Positions 23,701-36,300 of a stretch of 64,000 bases of DNA are shown here, in pieces. Within the stretch, counting starts at the first letter, position 1. Each line of letters opens with the position of its first letter. The stretch is from Macrostomum hystrix (taxonomy: Eukaryota; Platyhelminthes; Macrostomidae). The notes under the pieces were generated by a model that searched no databases, had not been told where the DNA came from, and was given only the letters and a program-made list of their open reading frames with translations. The position numbers and the translations under genes were made by a program. Where the stretch lies: positions 17,364,501 through 17,428,500 of the forward strand of contig CATNEN010000001.1 in the NCBI GenBank assembly GCA_950097015.1, read 5' to 3'.

Positions 23701-26700
23701 TCCGGCTCACTGAACTCAGTGTGAGTAGCGCTTACACACTGCGGCAGCCTGAATGTCTCCGTGGCCCAGCTAACGCAGCTGTCGGTGATGTTCACAGCGC
23801 GAGGACACATGCCAGGCAGGGCTGTCAAGTTTGCCAGCTGCAGTTCCACTGTGATCAGAGATGCCAGCTGCAAGGGCCAACGTTTTAGAATACTTCGATA
23901 ACTCCAGAATGCAGCATTCTTAACTAAGCAACAGGAGAGCTCTGATTGGCTGGCTCACCTCGTAAGATGGATCGATGCGGAACTCGTACTCTTCCATTTT
24001 GGCCTTGTGCGCGTGAAAGTGAGCGGTGAGGCTGCAACGACAGGTGGGTTGAAGACGACTCTGCGATACTGAGGACCGGCTAAATTGTTGATACCCTAGA
24101 ATCTTAGATCCTTTAATATTCGAATCATATATCCTTTAAAAATGAATACCAGACAGTAAAATACTGAAATCCAAGGACGTTCAGAGCCCCACATCCTGGA
24201 ATCCCTTTTCCTTAAACCCTATAATCCCAAATCCTCAAATCCTGGAATCCTAGATTATGAAGTCCTGGACTTCTAGATCACTAAATTCTGTATTTCTAAG
24301 CCCTGAACCCTGGATTCGTATCCCTATTCTAACTAAGCTTCTCACCTGGCAACAAGCGTTTTGCTGATCGCGAATCCGCAATAGATAAACGGATACAGAT
24401 GCCGGGACTGGCTAAAGTGGTGCACAATATACAAACCTTCGTCCTGCAACGGACTGCCCAGGAACAATGGCTGAAATGCAACGGTTTATCAAATCAGTGG
24501 GCATTGATTATGCGATTGATAAACTACAAACTGCTCTGACTCACCTCACTGGCATTGTACTCAGACAGAATGATTAACAATTTCGACAGTTGCATTCTTG
24601 TCTCCTCGTGACAGAAGAAGACAAAATCGGCTTTGGATAAGCTTGTGTGATTTCTGCAGTTGGAAGGTTGTGGAACAACTGTTTTACTGCTTCTCTTAGC
24701 AATTAACTATGTTATAAAAACGGCCCATTTTAGGGCGCGTTTACAGAGCCTTCAGACAAGCACAACCAACATAAATAGCATTACCTGACTAGAATTGGAA
24801 GATAATAAAATGTTTCAACGTCTTTGTCAACCAACTCCTCTGCCAGAACAATGGATATCTGCAAAATAATGGTTATCAGACTTGGGGATATTGGTATCAC
24901 AGGATTAGGGATGTGAGGACCAAAGAAACCCACCTGGCTGTCATCTGCAGCCATCGGCAACATTCGCCGCTGATCCTCGATGTGTTTGCGCAACAGTTCG
25001 CAGCGCTCTCTATGATAGGCGGACTGCGGGCTCTGGCACATCAGCACGAACAGAACATGCGGCCTGCCAGATGAACCTGCTTCCGAGGCAGCCGCCCCGC
25101 TTGACTCGACCGGTTCTGCAGCGATATGATGAGCCTATGAAATACAATGTCCTCCTGTCCTGTCCGTGCTAATTTACAAACCTATTCACCAGGCTGTCAG
25201 CCACACCACAAACCAATTCACCAGCCCGTCACCCACACCACAAACCCATTCACCAGCCTGTCACCCACACCACAAACCCATTCACCAGCCTGTCTCCCAC
25301 ACCACAAACCCATTCACCAGCCTGTCACCCACACCACAAACCCATTCACCAGCCTGTCACCCACACCACAAACCAATTCATCAGGCTGTCACCCACACCA
25401 CAAACCCATTCATCAGGCTGTCACCCACACCACAAACCCATTCACCAGCCTGTCACCCACACCACAAACCCATTCACAAGCCTGTCAACCAAACAACAAA
25501 CCCATTCACCAGCCCGTCACCCAAACAACAAACCCATTCACCAGCCTGTCACCCACACAACAAAACCATTCACCAGCCTGTCTCCCACACCACAAACCCA
25601 TTCACCAGCCTGTCTCCCACACCACAAACCCATTCACCAGCCTGTCACCCAAACCACAAACCCATTCACCAGCCTGTCACCCACACCACAAACCCATTCA
25701 CCAGCCTGTCAACCACACCACAAACCCATTCACCAGCCTGTCTCCCACACCACAAACCCATTCACCAGCCTGTCTCCCACACCACAAACCCATTCACCAG
25801 CCTGTCACCCACAACACAAACCCATTCACCAGCCTGTCACCCACACCACAAACCCATTCATCAGGCTGTCACCCACACCACAAACCCATTCATCAGGCTG
25901 TCACCCACACCACAAACCCATTCACCAGCCTGTCACCCACACCACAAACCCATTCACAAGCCTGTCAACCAAACAACAAACCCATTCACCAGCCCGTCAC
26001 CCAAACAACAAACCCATTCACCAGCCTGTCACCCACACAACAAACCCATTCACCAGCCTGTCTCCCACACCACAAACCCATTCACCAGCCTGTCTCCCAC
26101 ACCACAAACCCATTCACCAGCCTGTCACCCACACCACAAACCCATTCACCAGCCTGTCACCCACACCACAAACCCATTCATCAGGCTGTCACCCACATCA
26201 CAAACCCATTCATCAGGCTGTCACCCACACCACAAACCCATTCACCAGCCTGTTACCCAAACAACAAACCCATTCACCAGCCTGTCACCCACACCACAAA
26301 CCCATTCACCAGCCTGTCACCCACACCACAAACCCATTCACCAGCCTATCACCCACACAACAAACCCATTCACCACGCTGTCACCCACATCACGAACCCA
26401 TTCACCAGGCTGTCACCCACACCACAAACCCATTCACCAGGCTGTCACCCACATCACACACCAATTTACCAGGATGTCACCCAAACAACAAACCCATTCA
26501 CCAACATGTCACCCACATCACAAACCCATTCACCATGTCACCCACATCACGAACCCATTCACCACGCTGTCACCCACATCACGAACCCATTCACCAGGCT
26601 GTCACCCACATCACGAACCTAGGAAAATGTTCGAGATCTCGTCTAACCTCTAAAACCCAGCCAAAGAGATTTAAGCGAGTCGAACTCACCAGCAGAGATA

Positions 26701-26783
26701 GGCTGTACAACAACAATAAGCAAGGCTGCTACCAGACCAAACATGTCTAGCCACAAAACTCCTTGCTGCTTGCTGATAATCAT
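20774..26783 (-). CDS. B3GLCT: Beta-1,3-glucosyltransferase (B3GLCT) with KDEL end
   Basis: The enzyme adds glucose to O-linked fucose on thrombospondin type 1 repeats in the endoplasmic reticulum. Nine exons on the minus strand, all in phase: 26783-26690, 25115-24934, 24858-24785, 24653-24545, 24470-24346, 24031-23959, 23867-23736, 21873-21593, 21290-20774; total 528 residues against about 500 in human. Exon 1 is a signal peptide ('LVAALLIVVVQPISA'). Conserved family blocks include 'GLYIVHHFSQ', 'QFAVKTHKANFD', 'GVPNTERGHCDK', the metal-binding DxD site in 'WFVICDDDTLL', 'LGEKYGY', 'SPDDMSLG' and 'PVSFHKHLDSDP'. The C-terminus is an alanine run followed by KDEL. Introns 1, 7 and 8 hold repeats. 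An acceptor-like 'atcatttcag' lies 17 nt before the ATG. RWDD1 ends 237 bp upstream on the same strand. Confidence 0.93.
21291..21592. repeat. Degenerate short repeats in B3GLCT intron 8
   Basis: Variants of 'agggat'/'atcccnaatag' recur (for example at 21310, 21431, 21472, 21530). The array is too worn for a clean unit length. Confidence 0.4.
22030..23660. repeat. Irregular minisatellite, about 37-bp unit, in B3GLCT intron 7
   Basis: The core is 'gtttcttagaaacccgttga' plus 'accattagaacatccga', with many indels and substitutions. The array nearly fills the intron between exons 7 and 8. 'tttcttagaaa' is itself a near palindrome. Confidence 0.92.
24080..24330. repeat. Degenerate 'aatcct' repeats in B3GLCT intron 5
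   Basis: Words such as 'tggaatcctagatt' and 'aaatcctggaat' recur at loose intervals. It is a decayed tandem array. Confidence 0.4.
25186..26620. repeat. Minisatellite, 32-bp unit, about 45 copies, in B3GLCT intron 1
   Basis: The unit is 'cacaccacaaacccattcac' followed by 'cagcctgtcacc'. Larger blocks recur: the stretch from about 25370 to 25600 is repeated at about 25850-26080, so whole groups of units have been duplicated. Since 32 is not a multiple of 3 the translation cycles every three units. The long ORFs here are spurious. Confidence 0.97.
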
Positions 26784-27020
26784 TTTACAGACAGGTGTAG
26801 CTGAAATGATTGAGTAATTAAGTCGATAAAACACTATTTTCCTAGACACATCTTTAAAAAACGCGATAAACAAAATGTTGCTTTCAATCTCATGATTTAT
26901 TAAAGTAAAGTCTCGCCATTTCATTTTAGTTGACATTAGAATTTAGTAGACAGCGACAAAAACAGGGCATCAGAAAATACTTGATAAGCAATTAATCGGC
27001 ACTATAGAGAGTCCAATATG

Positions 27021-28834
27021 TCAATCCTCAGCAGCTGCCTCATCGCCCAGATCTAAATCGTCCAGACTCTGAAACAGCGACTCGTCAACTTCAACAGTCT
27101 CTCCGCCTTCCTCCTGTAGAATCTGCAGGTCGGACAGATCGAATCGATTGTCAGCCAGGAACAACTCTTTGCCAGTTGGCTTTCTGGATGCGCTACTAGA
27201 GGAGGCCGACACTCCGCCTGTTTTGGCTTTAATAGCGGCCATTTCCGCTTCAAAGCGTTTCCGCCATTCGCCGAATGTTTCAGGTGTAACCGGAGTGCCA
27301 ATCACCTTGCGGCGTTCCTCCTCTTCCAGCTGGCGACGGCGCTGCTGTTCGGCCTGGCGGCGAGTCTCTTCTAGGCGCTCCGCCACGTCCTGATGGGGAT
27401 CGGGAAGCATTTTAGGCTGGGATCTTTAGAGGCTAACAGGGCGGCCTGACTAAACGCTTAGGTATTTATGGATGGCGATACCTAAAACAAAATGACAATA
27501 CCAAAAAAATTGCGATAACTAAAAACTGAGTGGCGATACCTAATACAGAATCGCGATTCCTAATAAAGAATGGCGATACCTAATAAAGAATGGCGATACC
27601 AAATACAGAATGGCGATACCTAATTAAGAATGGCGATACCTAATACAGAACGGCGATTCCTAATACAGAATGACGATACCAAAGAAAAAATGGCGATAAC
27701 TAAAAACTGAGTGGCATACCTAATACAGAATGGCGATACCTAATTTACAGAATGGCGATACCTAATTTACAGAATGGCGATACCTAATAAAGAATGGCGA
27801 TACCTAATACAGAATGGCGATACCAAATACAGAATGGCGATACCTAATAAAGAATGGTGATACCTAATAAAGAATGGCGATACCTAATAAAGAATGGCGA
27901 TACCTAATAAAGAATGGCGATACCTAATTAAGAATGGGGATACCTAATACAGAATGGCGATACCTAATACAGAATGGCGATACTTAATAAAGAATGGCGA
28001 TACCTAATAAAGAATGGCGATACCTAATAAAGAATGGCGATACCTAATACAGAATGGCGATATCTAATACAGAATGGCGATACCTAATAATGAATGGCGA
28101 TACCTAATACAGAATGGCGATACCTAATTAAGAATGGCGATGCCGATTAAAGAATGGCGATACCAAATAAAGAATGCCGATACCGAATAAAGAATGGCGA
28201 TACTGAATAAAGAATGGCGATACCGAATAAAGAATGGCGATACCGAATATAGAATAGCGATCCCTAAAAACAGAGTGGCGATACCGAATACAGAATGGCA
28301 GTAACAAATACAGAATGGCGATACCCAACATCGATACCTTCATTAGAATGGCAAGATGCATTTTAGAAGTTAATCGAATGTAGTGACATTTCTTGATAGG
28401 AGATAGAAATAGCAAATAAGTGGCAAGTTATCAGCACAGACCTGCAGAGCCTCTTGTACAGCGCTGACAACGGAGAAGATCATAACGCAGCCGAGGCTCT
28501 CCTGACAAGTGGCCTCCATCAACTGTCCCAAAGATTCCAAATCTTTATCAGTGAGGTTTTGAGAATCCAGCACGGCAAAGCTAGGCGCCTCATTCGGATA
28601 TCCCGGAGTGTATTCAAAGTGCAGACAGCAGGCGGCCGTCTCCATGGCTCCACCGGGACCTGTGGGCACTTCACGAGAACGAATATCGATTTCAAACGAA
28701 GCTAAACTGGTCGGCTTGCCCGAGGCGCCAACTGTTACGTCATCATCGGCTAGTAGACGAAAATCGTCGGCATAGATGGACTCCAGAGCTTCTAATTCGG
28801 ATGCTCGCTCCTCAGCTAGCGCTGAACTGTCCAT
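27021..28834 (-). CDS. RWDD1: RWD domain-containing protein 1 (RWDD1/DFRP2-like)
   Basis: In other animals RWDD1 binds and stabilises the GTPase DRG2. Two exons: 28834-28442 and 27389-27021, joined in phase (CTGCAG|gt and ccccatcag|GAC), 253 residues against 243 in human. Exon 1 is the RWD domain: 'ELEALESIYADDF', the 'YPNEAPSF' turn and 'LGCVMIFSVVSAVQEAL'. Exon 2 has a charged helix ('RRQAEQQRRRQLEEEERR'), then the family's hallmark 'GTPVTPETFGEWRKRFEAE', 'GKELFLADNRFDLSDLQ' and 'VEVDESLFQSLDDLDLGDE'. The start at 28834 is the only ATG in frame upstream of the RWD domain; an acceptor-like 'attaacag' ends 11 nt before it. A likely polyadenylation signal (AATAAA on the minus strand) is at 26901-26896. 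Confidence 0.93.
27480..28335. repeat. Minisatellite, 20-bp unit, about 42 copies, in the RWDD1 intron
   Basis: The unit 'gaatggcgatacctaataaa' varies at 'taataaa/taatacag/caaatacag'. It fills the only intron of RWDD1. Confidence 0.97.
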
Positions 28835-28849
28835 GCTTTCAAACACTGT

Positions 28850-30390
28850 TAATTAGCTAGCCTTGAGACTAATCTTGTAGCTACCTGCAATTGGTGATAG
28901 ACTAGCAGACTTTACACTCTTATTTTATAACCACATAAATAATGATAGATTCTATAATATTATGGTTAGTTTCTGGTCTCTATATGGTCTCAAAGGTGAA
29001 CTATAAAGCTTGTAGCTCTACAAAGTCTATCTTAAGGTAAGGTACTTTCTGATCTTCTTTACTTGCATATTGCTAGGTTAACCCACTTTGTTTTAGCTTT
29101 TTAATTGTTGTCAATAACTTTTAAAACTAGCAATAACCACATATGATAACTTCAATTAATTATATATATACACTATAGTAACTCAATATTACAAAATATA
29201 AATTCAGTTTAACTATACTGAGGCACCTATATTGCTATTTGGTATCAGGTAGGTACTTAGGTATAAGTGATGCATGTTTACATTTTTCCTGGTGAATTTA
29301 GCATAGTAGGTAAAGGATTACTTTAAGTAGACTTCCACTACATACATAGCATGATATGACTATAACATGATCCTAACCTTAAATATGAGTATTTTTTATT
29401 AGTAACGAGAACAAAATTTTCCTATTTTATCCCTGCTATAACAAATTTATTCATACCATGTATCACATTGCTATTATTAGGCATATGCAATTATTAAAAG
29501 GGGTATAAATGATTAACATGAGTTATCTACTATAACTAGAAAAAAATTCTATCTAGTACCACTAGGTGAAAAAAATGATGGCACGGCATATGGCAAAAGG
29601 CAACCAGTGTCTCCCTTAGAAAGTAACCAACATAGGCCCTACCCATTTTAGATGCAAAATAATATTCCCTTTTAGAAGATAACATTCAAATTAAGTAGTC
29701 AATTAATACCTCTAGCAATCAACCAATATCTATACATACCAGCTATGCTAGCAGGCTACACAATAAATGCACCTAGTAGTCTATAAATAAATATTCCCTA
29801 GCAATCCTAGAAAAAATTACTAAAAAATTTTTGTCTAAGCAGGAAAAATAGCTTTTGACATAAAAATTTATCTAAACTTTGGTTTAGGCTTTGCTAACTT
29901 TTCATTTCAGTATATATACCAAGACTATGTACTTAAAAATTGGGGTATCAGGCCAATTAGTATTAAAAACATAAACCATAATGTCCTCTGTTAGCAACAT
30001 TCCTTAAACACTAATGGCAACGCCCACAATCAACAGAAAAACTAACCCCAAAAAACTAATGTGCCATTTTGCAGATAACCAATGTATCCCATTCCCAACA
30101 GGCGATGCAACTAATTTCTTTGCCTCCATTTTCTGTGCCACTGCTTGGCTAAGGTCTAGTGGTTTGCTTTTTTATTTTTTCTTTGAACATAGCCATGATT
30201 GCTGAATAATAATCAAGGCTTTTACACAGAATTAAACAAATTTTGAGGCTAGGCATTTAGTATATAATGATAAGCTAAGTACTTTAAATCTAGAAAAACA
30301 AGAGATACTAGAGACTAATGTAATTATAATATTATAAAATGATAAAATAATTAAGGTGATAATAGGCCTAGCTTATTTTAAACCACGACT
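28850..30390. other. AT-rich intergenic DNA
   Basis: No coding region or RNA gene seen. The ORF at 30014-30205 has no domain and I do not support it. Confidence 0.4.
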
Positions 30391-31711
30391 GGGTCATTCT
30401 CAAATTAATGCTCGGAAATAGTGTGTTGTAAAAAAAGTTTTTGACAATTGCAAAAAACTTTATTTATTCTAATCTGTGTCTCTAGTAGAGTGCAAAATAG
30501 AAACCAGAACCACAAAATAACATTAATATGGACCAGCATTTACATTTGTTTATTGCCTTCAAAAACACCGTAAATTATTTTGCTTTCTGACGTACATTTT
30601 GCTATTAGATAAGGTCATACAAAAAGTGCATATTTTTTTTTAGTTTTCGTATATTAAACATAGTTGTCTTATTTTAGAAAAATCTTTTATTATTGTTTTT
30701 TGTTATATCTAATAAAATTAACATAGTTAATGTAAATTTTTTCTGAAAAAATTCAAAATTTTCCAAGGTCCAGAAGCTTCGAACAATTTGAATGTATACA
30801 TATAGCACAATTTTTATTTAATTGGCCGTCAAGGAAATTCTTGTAATAAAATGAAGCAATGATGATATGAAATTCAGAGGTGCGTGTCTTGTCAATAAAA
30901 ATTCACATTTTTACACTATTTTGGCATTTCTTATGTCATGAAATCTCCTTTCCAGACACAAAAAATGTTACAATAAGCAAATTATGGTGTATCTTTCATT
31001 TTCTATAATAATTAGAAATATTCAAAACACGTAGATTTATTCCTTAGGAAGGTGGCATCATATCTGTAATATTTCCATGTATTAAGGTACCAGTATATGC
31101 GAGAAATCTTTTTTCTTGACAGTGTTGTTGTGCATAAGCATTCGAGTCGATTTTTATATTTTTTATGTTTGCTGTTTTTAAATACAATTAGTATATTGCT
31201 AATAATTACGCATTAATTCAGATACAGTATCGTGATATAAATATTTATAAGAGAATGCGAATTGCTTCTGTCTTTTTATTTTATTCGCTTTCAAAAATGG
31301 AGCTTCAATACCTCACAGAATTTATTTACCTTTTAGTTTTCAAATGAAATACTTCGAAAAAAGCTGAGTCACAGCACTTAGTGGCATAAATTTAATAGTC
31401 ATTTTAGCTTAGATTACTTTTAAATTCATTAGATGGGAGTAGTACTTAATATTTTATCATAATTAAGCTTGCAGTCGTGAACTTTTATGGCAAATGCGCA
31501 TGCGCGGAAAATTTAAAACTTCGCAAAAAATTTATTTGTGATTTTAAACAACGTAAGAATGCAGTAAAAACGCTATTTTTTCATTTTTTCAAATGTTTAG
31601 AAAACTTTCAAAAGTATTGAATCCTCGCAGCACACTTTAAAACGATAAAAATAGTGAAAAAAATATTTTTTTTGTTAATGCCTTCTCGGTACATAATTTT
31701 GAGAATGACCC
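30391..31711. mobile_element. Non-autonomous DNA transposon, about 1.3 kb, unassigned superfamily
   Basis: The left end 'GGGTCATTCTCAAATTA' (30391) and the right end, reverse complemented, 'GGGTCATTCTCAAAATTA' (31711) form terminal inverted repeats. The homology weakens after about 30 bp. Both ends are flanked by GACT (30387-30390 and 31712-31715), a 4-bp target duplication. The inside is AT-rich with no ORF of use. A 4-bp duplication fits Chapaev-type elements among others, but the assignment is only a suggestion. Confidence 0.7.
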
Positions 31712-31715
31712 GACT

Positions 31716-33356
31716 AGGACTATTTTTAGACTAAATTCAAATTTATTCAATGCCTAGAAAGGTAGAAACTTCGAAGTAGTACCACACAGACAGCATTTCA
31801 CTGTTTATCTTTATACTTTTATTGCTTTTAAACACTTCAGCCAATCACACCTGTGAGTATATAACGACTTTAAATTAATTCTCGCGTTAATGCTCAACGT
31901 CACATTGTTACTCGTGCTTTAGTGATTCCGCTTGACAAACTGTAAAACAAAACAGCACCACTTACTAGGTGAAAAGTTTTAATGACCTGCGCGCGTGCTG
32001 CTTTCTACACTAAATAAAAGGCAATCGTTTTAAACGATACAGAAAAAGTTTTCTATATGTATTGAAGTTTGACTAGTAAAAAATGTCTGACCAAAGCTTT
32101 GTCTGATTTGATCCACTCAGAAGTCTCTGTTGCAGTTTTACCACTTTCTGCGAAAGTAGGCCCACTGAATGTGTTTTCTCCGTTACTGCTCACAAACTTT
32201 ACAATGTGCACTATATGCAAATACTTCGCATTGTTTATGTGGTTAAAGTTTAAAAAGCAGTTAGTAACAGTACATTAATTAGTTATTAATAGACTGACTC
32301 TTTAGTATTTTTCAGGAATCGAGATGTAGGACCTAAGAATATTTTAGTTGCAATTCTCAGCTACTGATAGCCATCGGCACCTACTAACTAGATATACCAT
32401 AATCGTGCTGAGGTATAGACTTCATTGGCTTTTCCCAGCTATAAAAACATTTAAATTTTTCTGTTTAATGCAAAAATTATTCTTTAATACTTAACAATGT
32501 GAAATTTTCTGATGTAATATTTCGTAGGGCCTAATCGATTCTTCTGTATTAGCTACCTTATTTGCTTTTGGCCTGTTATAACAGGCACAGTTGTATAAAG
32601 AAACGTATATATATATATATACTTATTTTGCCTAAGTTTTTTAGTACTAACACTTAGATATAAAAAAGCTTTTACACAATTTTGATGATAAAAACAAAAC
32701 CCTACAATTTGTTTGCAGTATGCAGCATTCATTTTTACTAGTCAGTAAATGTTTCTTAACATAGTTTCATTTAACTTTAATATAGTTAATTAATTTGGTT
32801 TCATTTAAGTTTCATTTCATTTAACATAGTTTATAGAATTGTATTTTTATGCCTATGTAATCATAGCTTTGAAAATGGATGAATTCACAGCATTTCTTAG
32901 ATATATCCACAAAGTTTTCTTGTATTTCTTTCAGTTTTCACAAAAGCTGTCTGGGTCTTTGCAAAAATTGTGGATTTTTTATGATTGTGATTGAAAGAAA
33001 AAGAAAACTTTGTTTGTTTGATATTTAAAGGATTTTTGTATAATATTCCTATTTCTTTTTAATACAATGCATTCAATATATGTATTCTTTACATTATTTG
33101 TCATAAAATTGTTTGTGATCAGTTTTGGTCTGTAGTCCTGAATTCATTTTACATAATTATTTAATGCAATACTGCAGTAAATAAGAGCATTTATTGATGA
33201 GCTATATCATTTAATTTTCAGCTTTAGCAAACCTGTGCAGTTTTAGAATCAGCTTGTCCAAAAACCTTCCAAAGGCACATTTTACCAATTTAATTATTGG
33301 CTGCCTTGTCTGAGCCAATATAGCAAATTGGAGATCTGATAGGCATCAGCCAAAGG
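31716..33356. other. AT-rich intergenic DNA, 5' flank of the NOL4/hAT-like gene
   Basis: An acceptor-like 'ttaattttcag' at about 33211-33221 lies some 136 nt before the next ATG and could end a 5' untranslated intron. The ORF at 32069-32278 has no domain. Confidence 0.4.
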
Positions 33357-36300
33357 ATGAAACGCACCTATGATGCCATCTCTGATCTGCAGTATCTGCA
33401 GTTCCCCATTACCCGCACTATTGGCAATGGCAGCAGTGGCAGTGGTCACGCAGGCCCGAATGATGAGCCGCCAGCTGTTCTGAACTCAATCGAGGTCTCA
33501 ACTTCACATGACCTATCCCAGCATCATCACATCCAGCAGCATCATCTGCAGCATCTGGTTGTGAAGCCAACATCAATTAGTGTTAGCTTAGCTGGGTCTT
33601 CCAGTGCGAGTCACGGCGTTAACTCCGCCTCCACAAAATTCGTTGCCACGCCCGCGCCATCGCATTCGCTCTACCTGACTGGATTCGGCGGAGGCAGTCA
33701 CGTGATGCATCACCAGCAGCAAATGCTGGCCTCTCCGCCAATCATTGACGATGATGTGATCACTGTGCCAAGCGCCCTGCTCAGTGGAGAAGATCTGGAC
33801 CCGCCGCCTGCCAACACTCCCCTACTGCCTGACAGAGAGGACTTCAACACGCACCTCATCAATCACTATCCGCCAACGAGCCGGTCAATTGGCGGCGAAA
33901 TTCGTCAGGAGTTCGCCGATCGAATCATCAACTTTCTGAAGGATCCGCGAACGGAGCCGGAATCAACATTCAGATTGTTTGTTAGAAAGAAGCAGTTCCG
34001 AATTCTGCAGGTTCGCGCTGCTTAATAAGTTTCTACCCCCCTTTCTTCCTCAAGTTTCTACCCCTGTCTACCCTAGAGTCCTTCCTAAAGTTTCTACCCC
34101 ATGTCTACCCTAGAGTCCTTCCTAAAGTTTCAACCCCATGTCTACCCTAGAGTCCTTCCTGAAGTTTCTACCCCTGTCTACCCTAGAGTCCTTCCTAAAG
34201 TTTCTACCCCCTGTCTACCCTAGAGTTCTCCCTAAAGTTTCTACCCCGTGTCCTTACCTTTTTGTTTTCAAATCAGATGCCTAATATTGTATTACATGTA
34301 TATTTTCCTCACACCAGGTGCCCAACACAGATGGCAGCATGCGAGAGATTCTGGTCTGCGCTCGCAAAGAAGGAGACTGTAATGTGTTCAAACGCGTGGC
34401 CACAGTGGAACGCTTCTACGATATTCTGAGCGCGTATCACATTCAGGATGGCATCCACTGCGGCATTAAAAAGACTCAGACTTCACTAGGCGAGCAGTAT
34501 CACAAGATTCCAAGGTTGGTTGAGTTCAGGGAATCAGTTGACAAGCATTTACCTCGGCTATTTATTCACTTTATATCGCATTCATCTTACCTTCTTGATG
34601 ATTGACAAAATATCCCATTTTGGGATTACGAATGAGAAGATCCGTATTGTTTTCAAATTAAAAAATCCTAGGTCGGTGATTGAGCTGTTCCTAAAGCTGT
34701 GTCCAGTGTGCTCAAAGCGACTCCAGTCTTATCGAATGTTCACAAACAGTCTGAAGGAGGAGGGACTCTATAACAAGCACAGGCAGAGCGCGCTGAAAGC
34801 TATCGAGCAGAGAGAGCAAGCCTACCTGACCAGCATCTCAGAGGATGCCTGCATCGGAGGTGAGTGCAAATCTTTGAGCACGTCTCAAATTATTTTAGTT
34901 TATATTTGAAAAATGTTTTCAATATTTAAATGTTCACCATTTGAGGATCTAAAGATTCAGAATTTGAGGATTTATAGATTCAGGATTCAAGGATTTAAAA
35001 CTTTTAAGATTGGGGATCTAAGCATTTAAGAATGTTAAGATTGGGGAATTGAGGATTTAGGAATCTTAAGATTTGGGATTAGAGGATTTAATGGGATTTG
35101 AGGATTTAAGAATATTAAGATTGGGGATTTGAGGATTTAAGAATTTTAAGATTGGTGATTTGGAGATTAAAGAATATTAAGATTGGGGATTTGAGGATTC
35201 AGGAATCTTAAGATTGGGGATTTGAGGATTTAAGAATATTAAGATTGTGGATTTGAGGATTTAAGAGTCTTAAGATTGGGGATTTGAGGATTTAAGAATA
35301 TTAAGATTGGGGATTTGATGATTTAAGAATATTAAGATTGGGGATTTGAGGATTTAAGAATGTTAAGATTGGGGATTTGGGGATTAAATAATATTAAGAT
35401 TGGGGATTTGAGGATTCAGGAATCTTAAGATTGGGGATTTGAGGATTTAAGAGTCTTAAGATTGGGGATTTGAGGATTTAATCTGAATATTAAGATTGGG
35501 GATTTGAGGATTTAAGAGTCTTAAGATTGGGGATTTGAGGATTTAAGAATATTAAGATTGGGGATTTGATGATTTAAGAATATTAAGATTGGGGATTTGA
35601 GGATTTAAGAATGTTAAGATTGGGGATTTTGGGATTAAATAATATTAAGATTGGGGATTTGAGGATTCAGGAATCTTAAGATTGGGGATTTGAGGATTTA
35701 AGAGTCTTAAGATTGGGGATTTGAGGATTTAAGAATATTAAGATTGGGGATTTGAGGATTTAAGAGTCTTAAGATTGGGGATTTGAGGATTTAAGAATAT
35801 TAAGATTGGGGATTTGAGGATTTAAGATTGGGGATTTGAGGATTTAAGAGCATTAATCTGTGTAACTGAGAGCACCATGGCACTGCGCCGTCTGCCCCAA
35901 CTCAGCCGATCCCATCAGCCAGACCGGCCTACCAGATTTTCCCGTCCCAGGCGGGGCATCCGTCGTGGCTGCCGTCACCGCGGCCTCTGCGGCTGGGACT
36001 GCTGCTTCTGGCGGCAAAAGTGCTCTGAAGCCGGTCATCAGTAAGATTAGCGGCAATTCGGCTGCTGCTGCTGATGCTGCCAGTGCCTCGGCTGCAGCTG
36101 CTGATTCCAACGGCCTGTCATCGGAGACTTTGAAAACTCTGGCCGTTGCCAACCTGTATCCAACCGACATTCTTCAGCACCTGTGCGGCCTTCAGTCCTG
36201 CATTGTGCTGGATTTGGAGGAGGATATGCTGAAGGCCAGTCAGCCAACTGCTGTGTCCGCCACCCACTGGACTGTGTCCGGTGGACAGATTGCTGTCAGC

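Noticed and set aside
25147-26653. Two overlapping Pro/His/Thr-rich ORFs of about 490 codons
   Set aside because: They are translations of the 32-bp intron minisatellite of B3GLCT in different frames.
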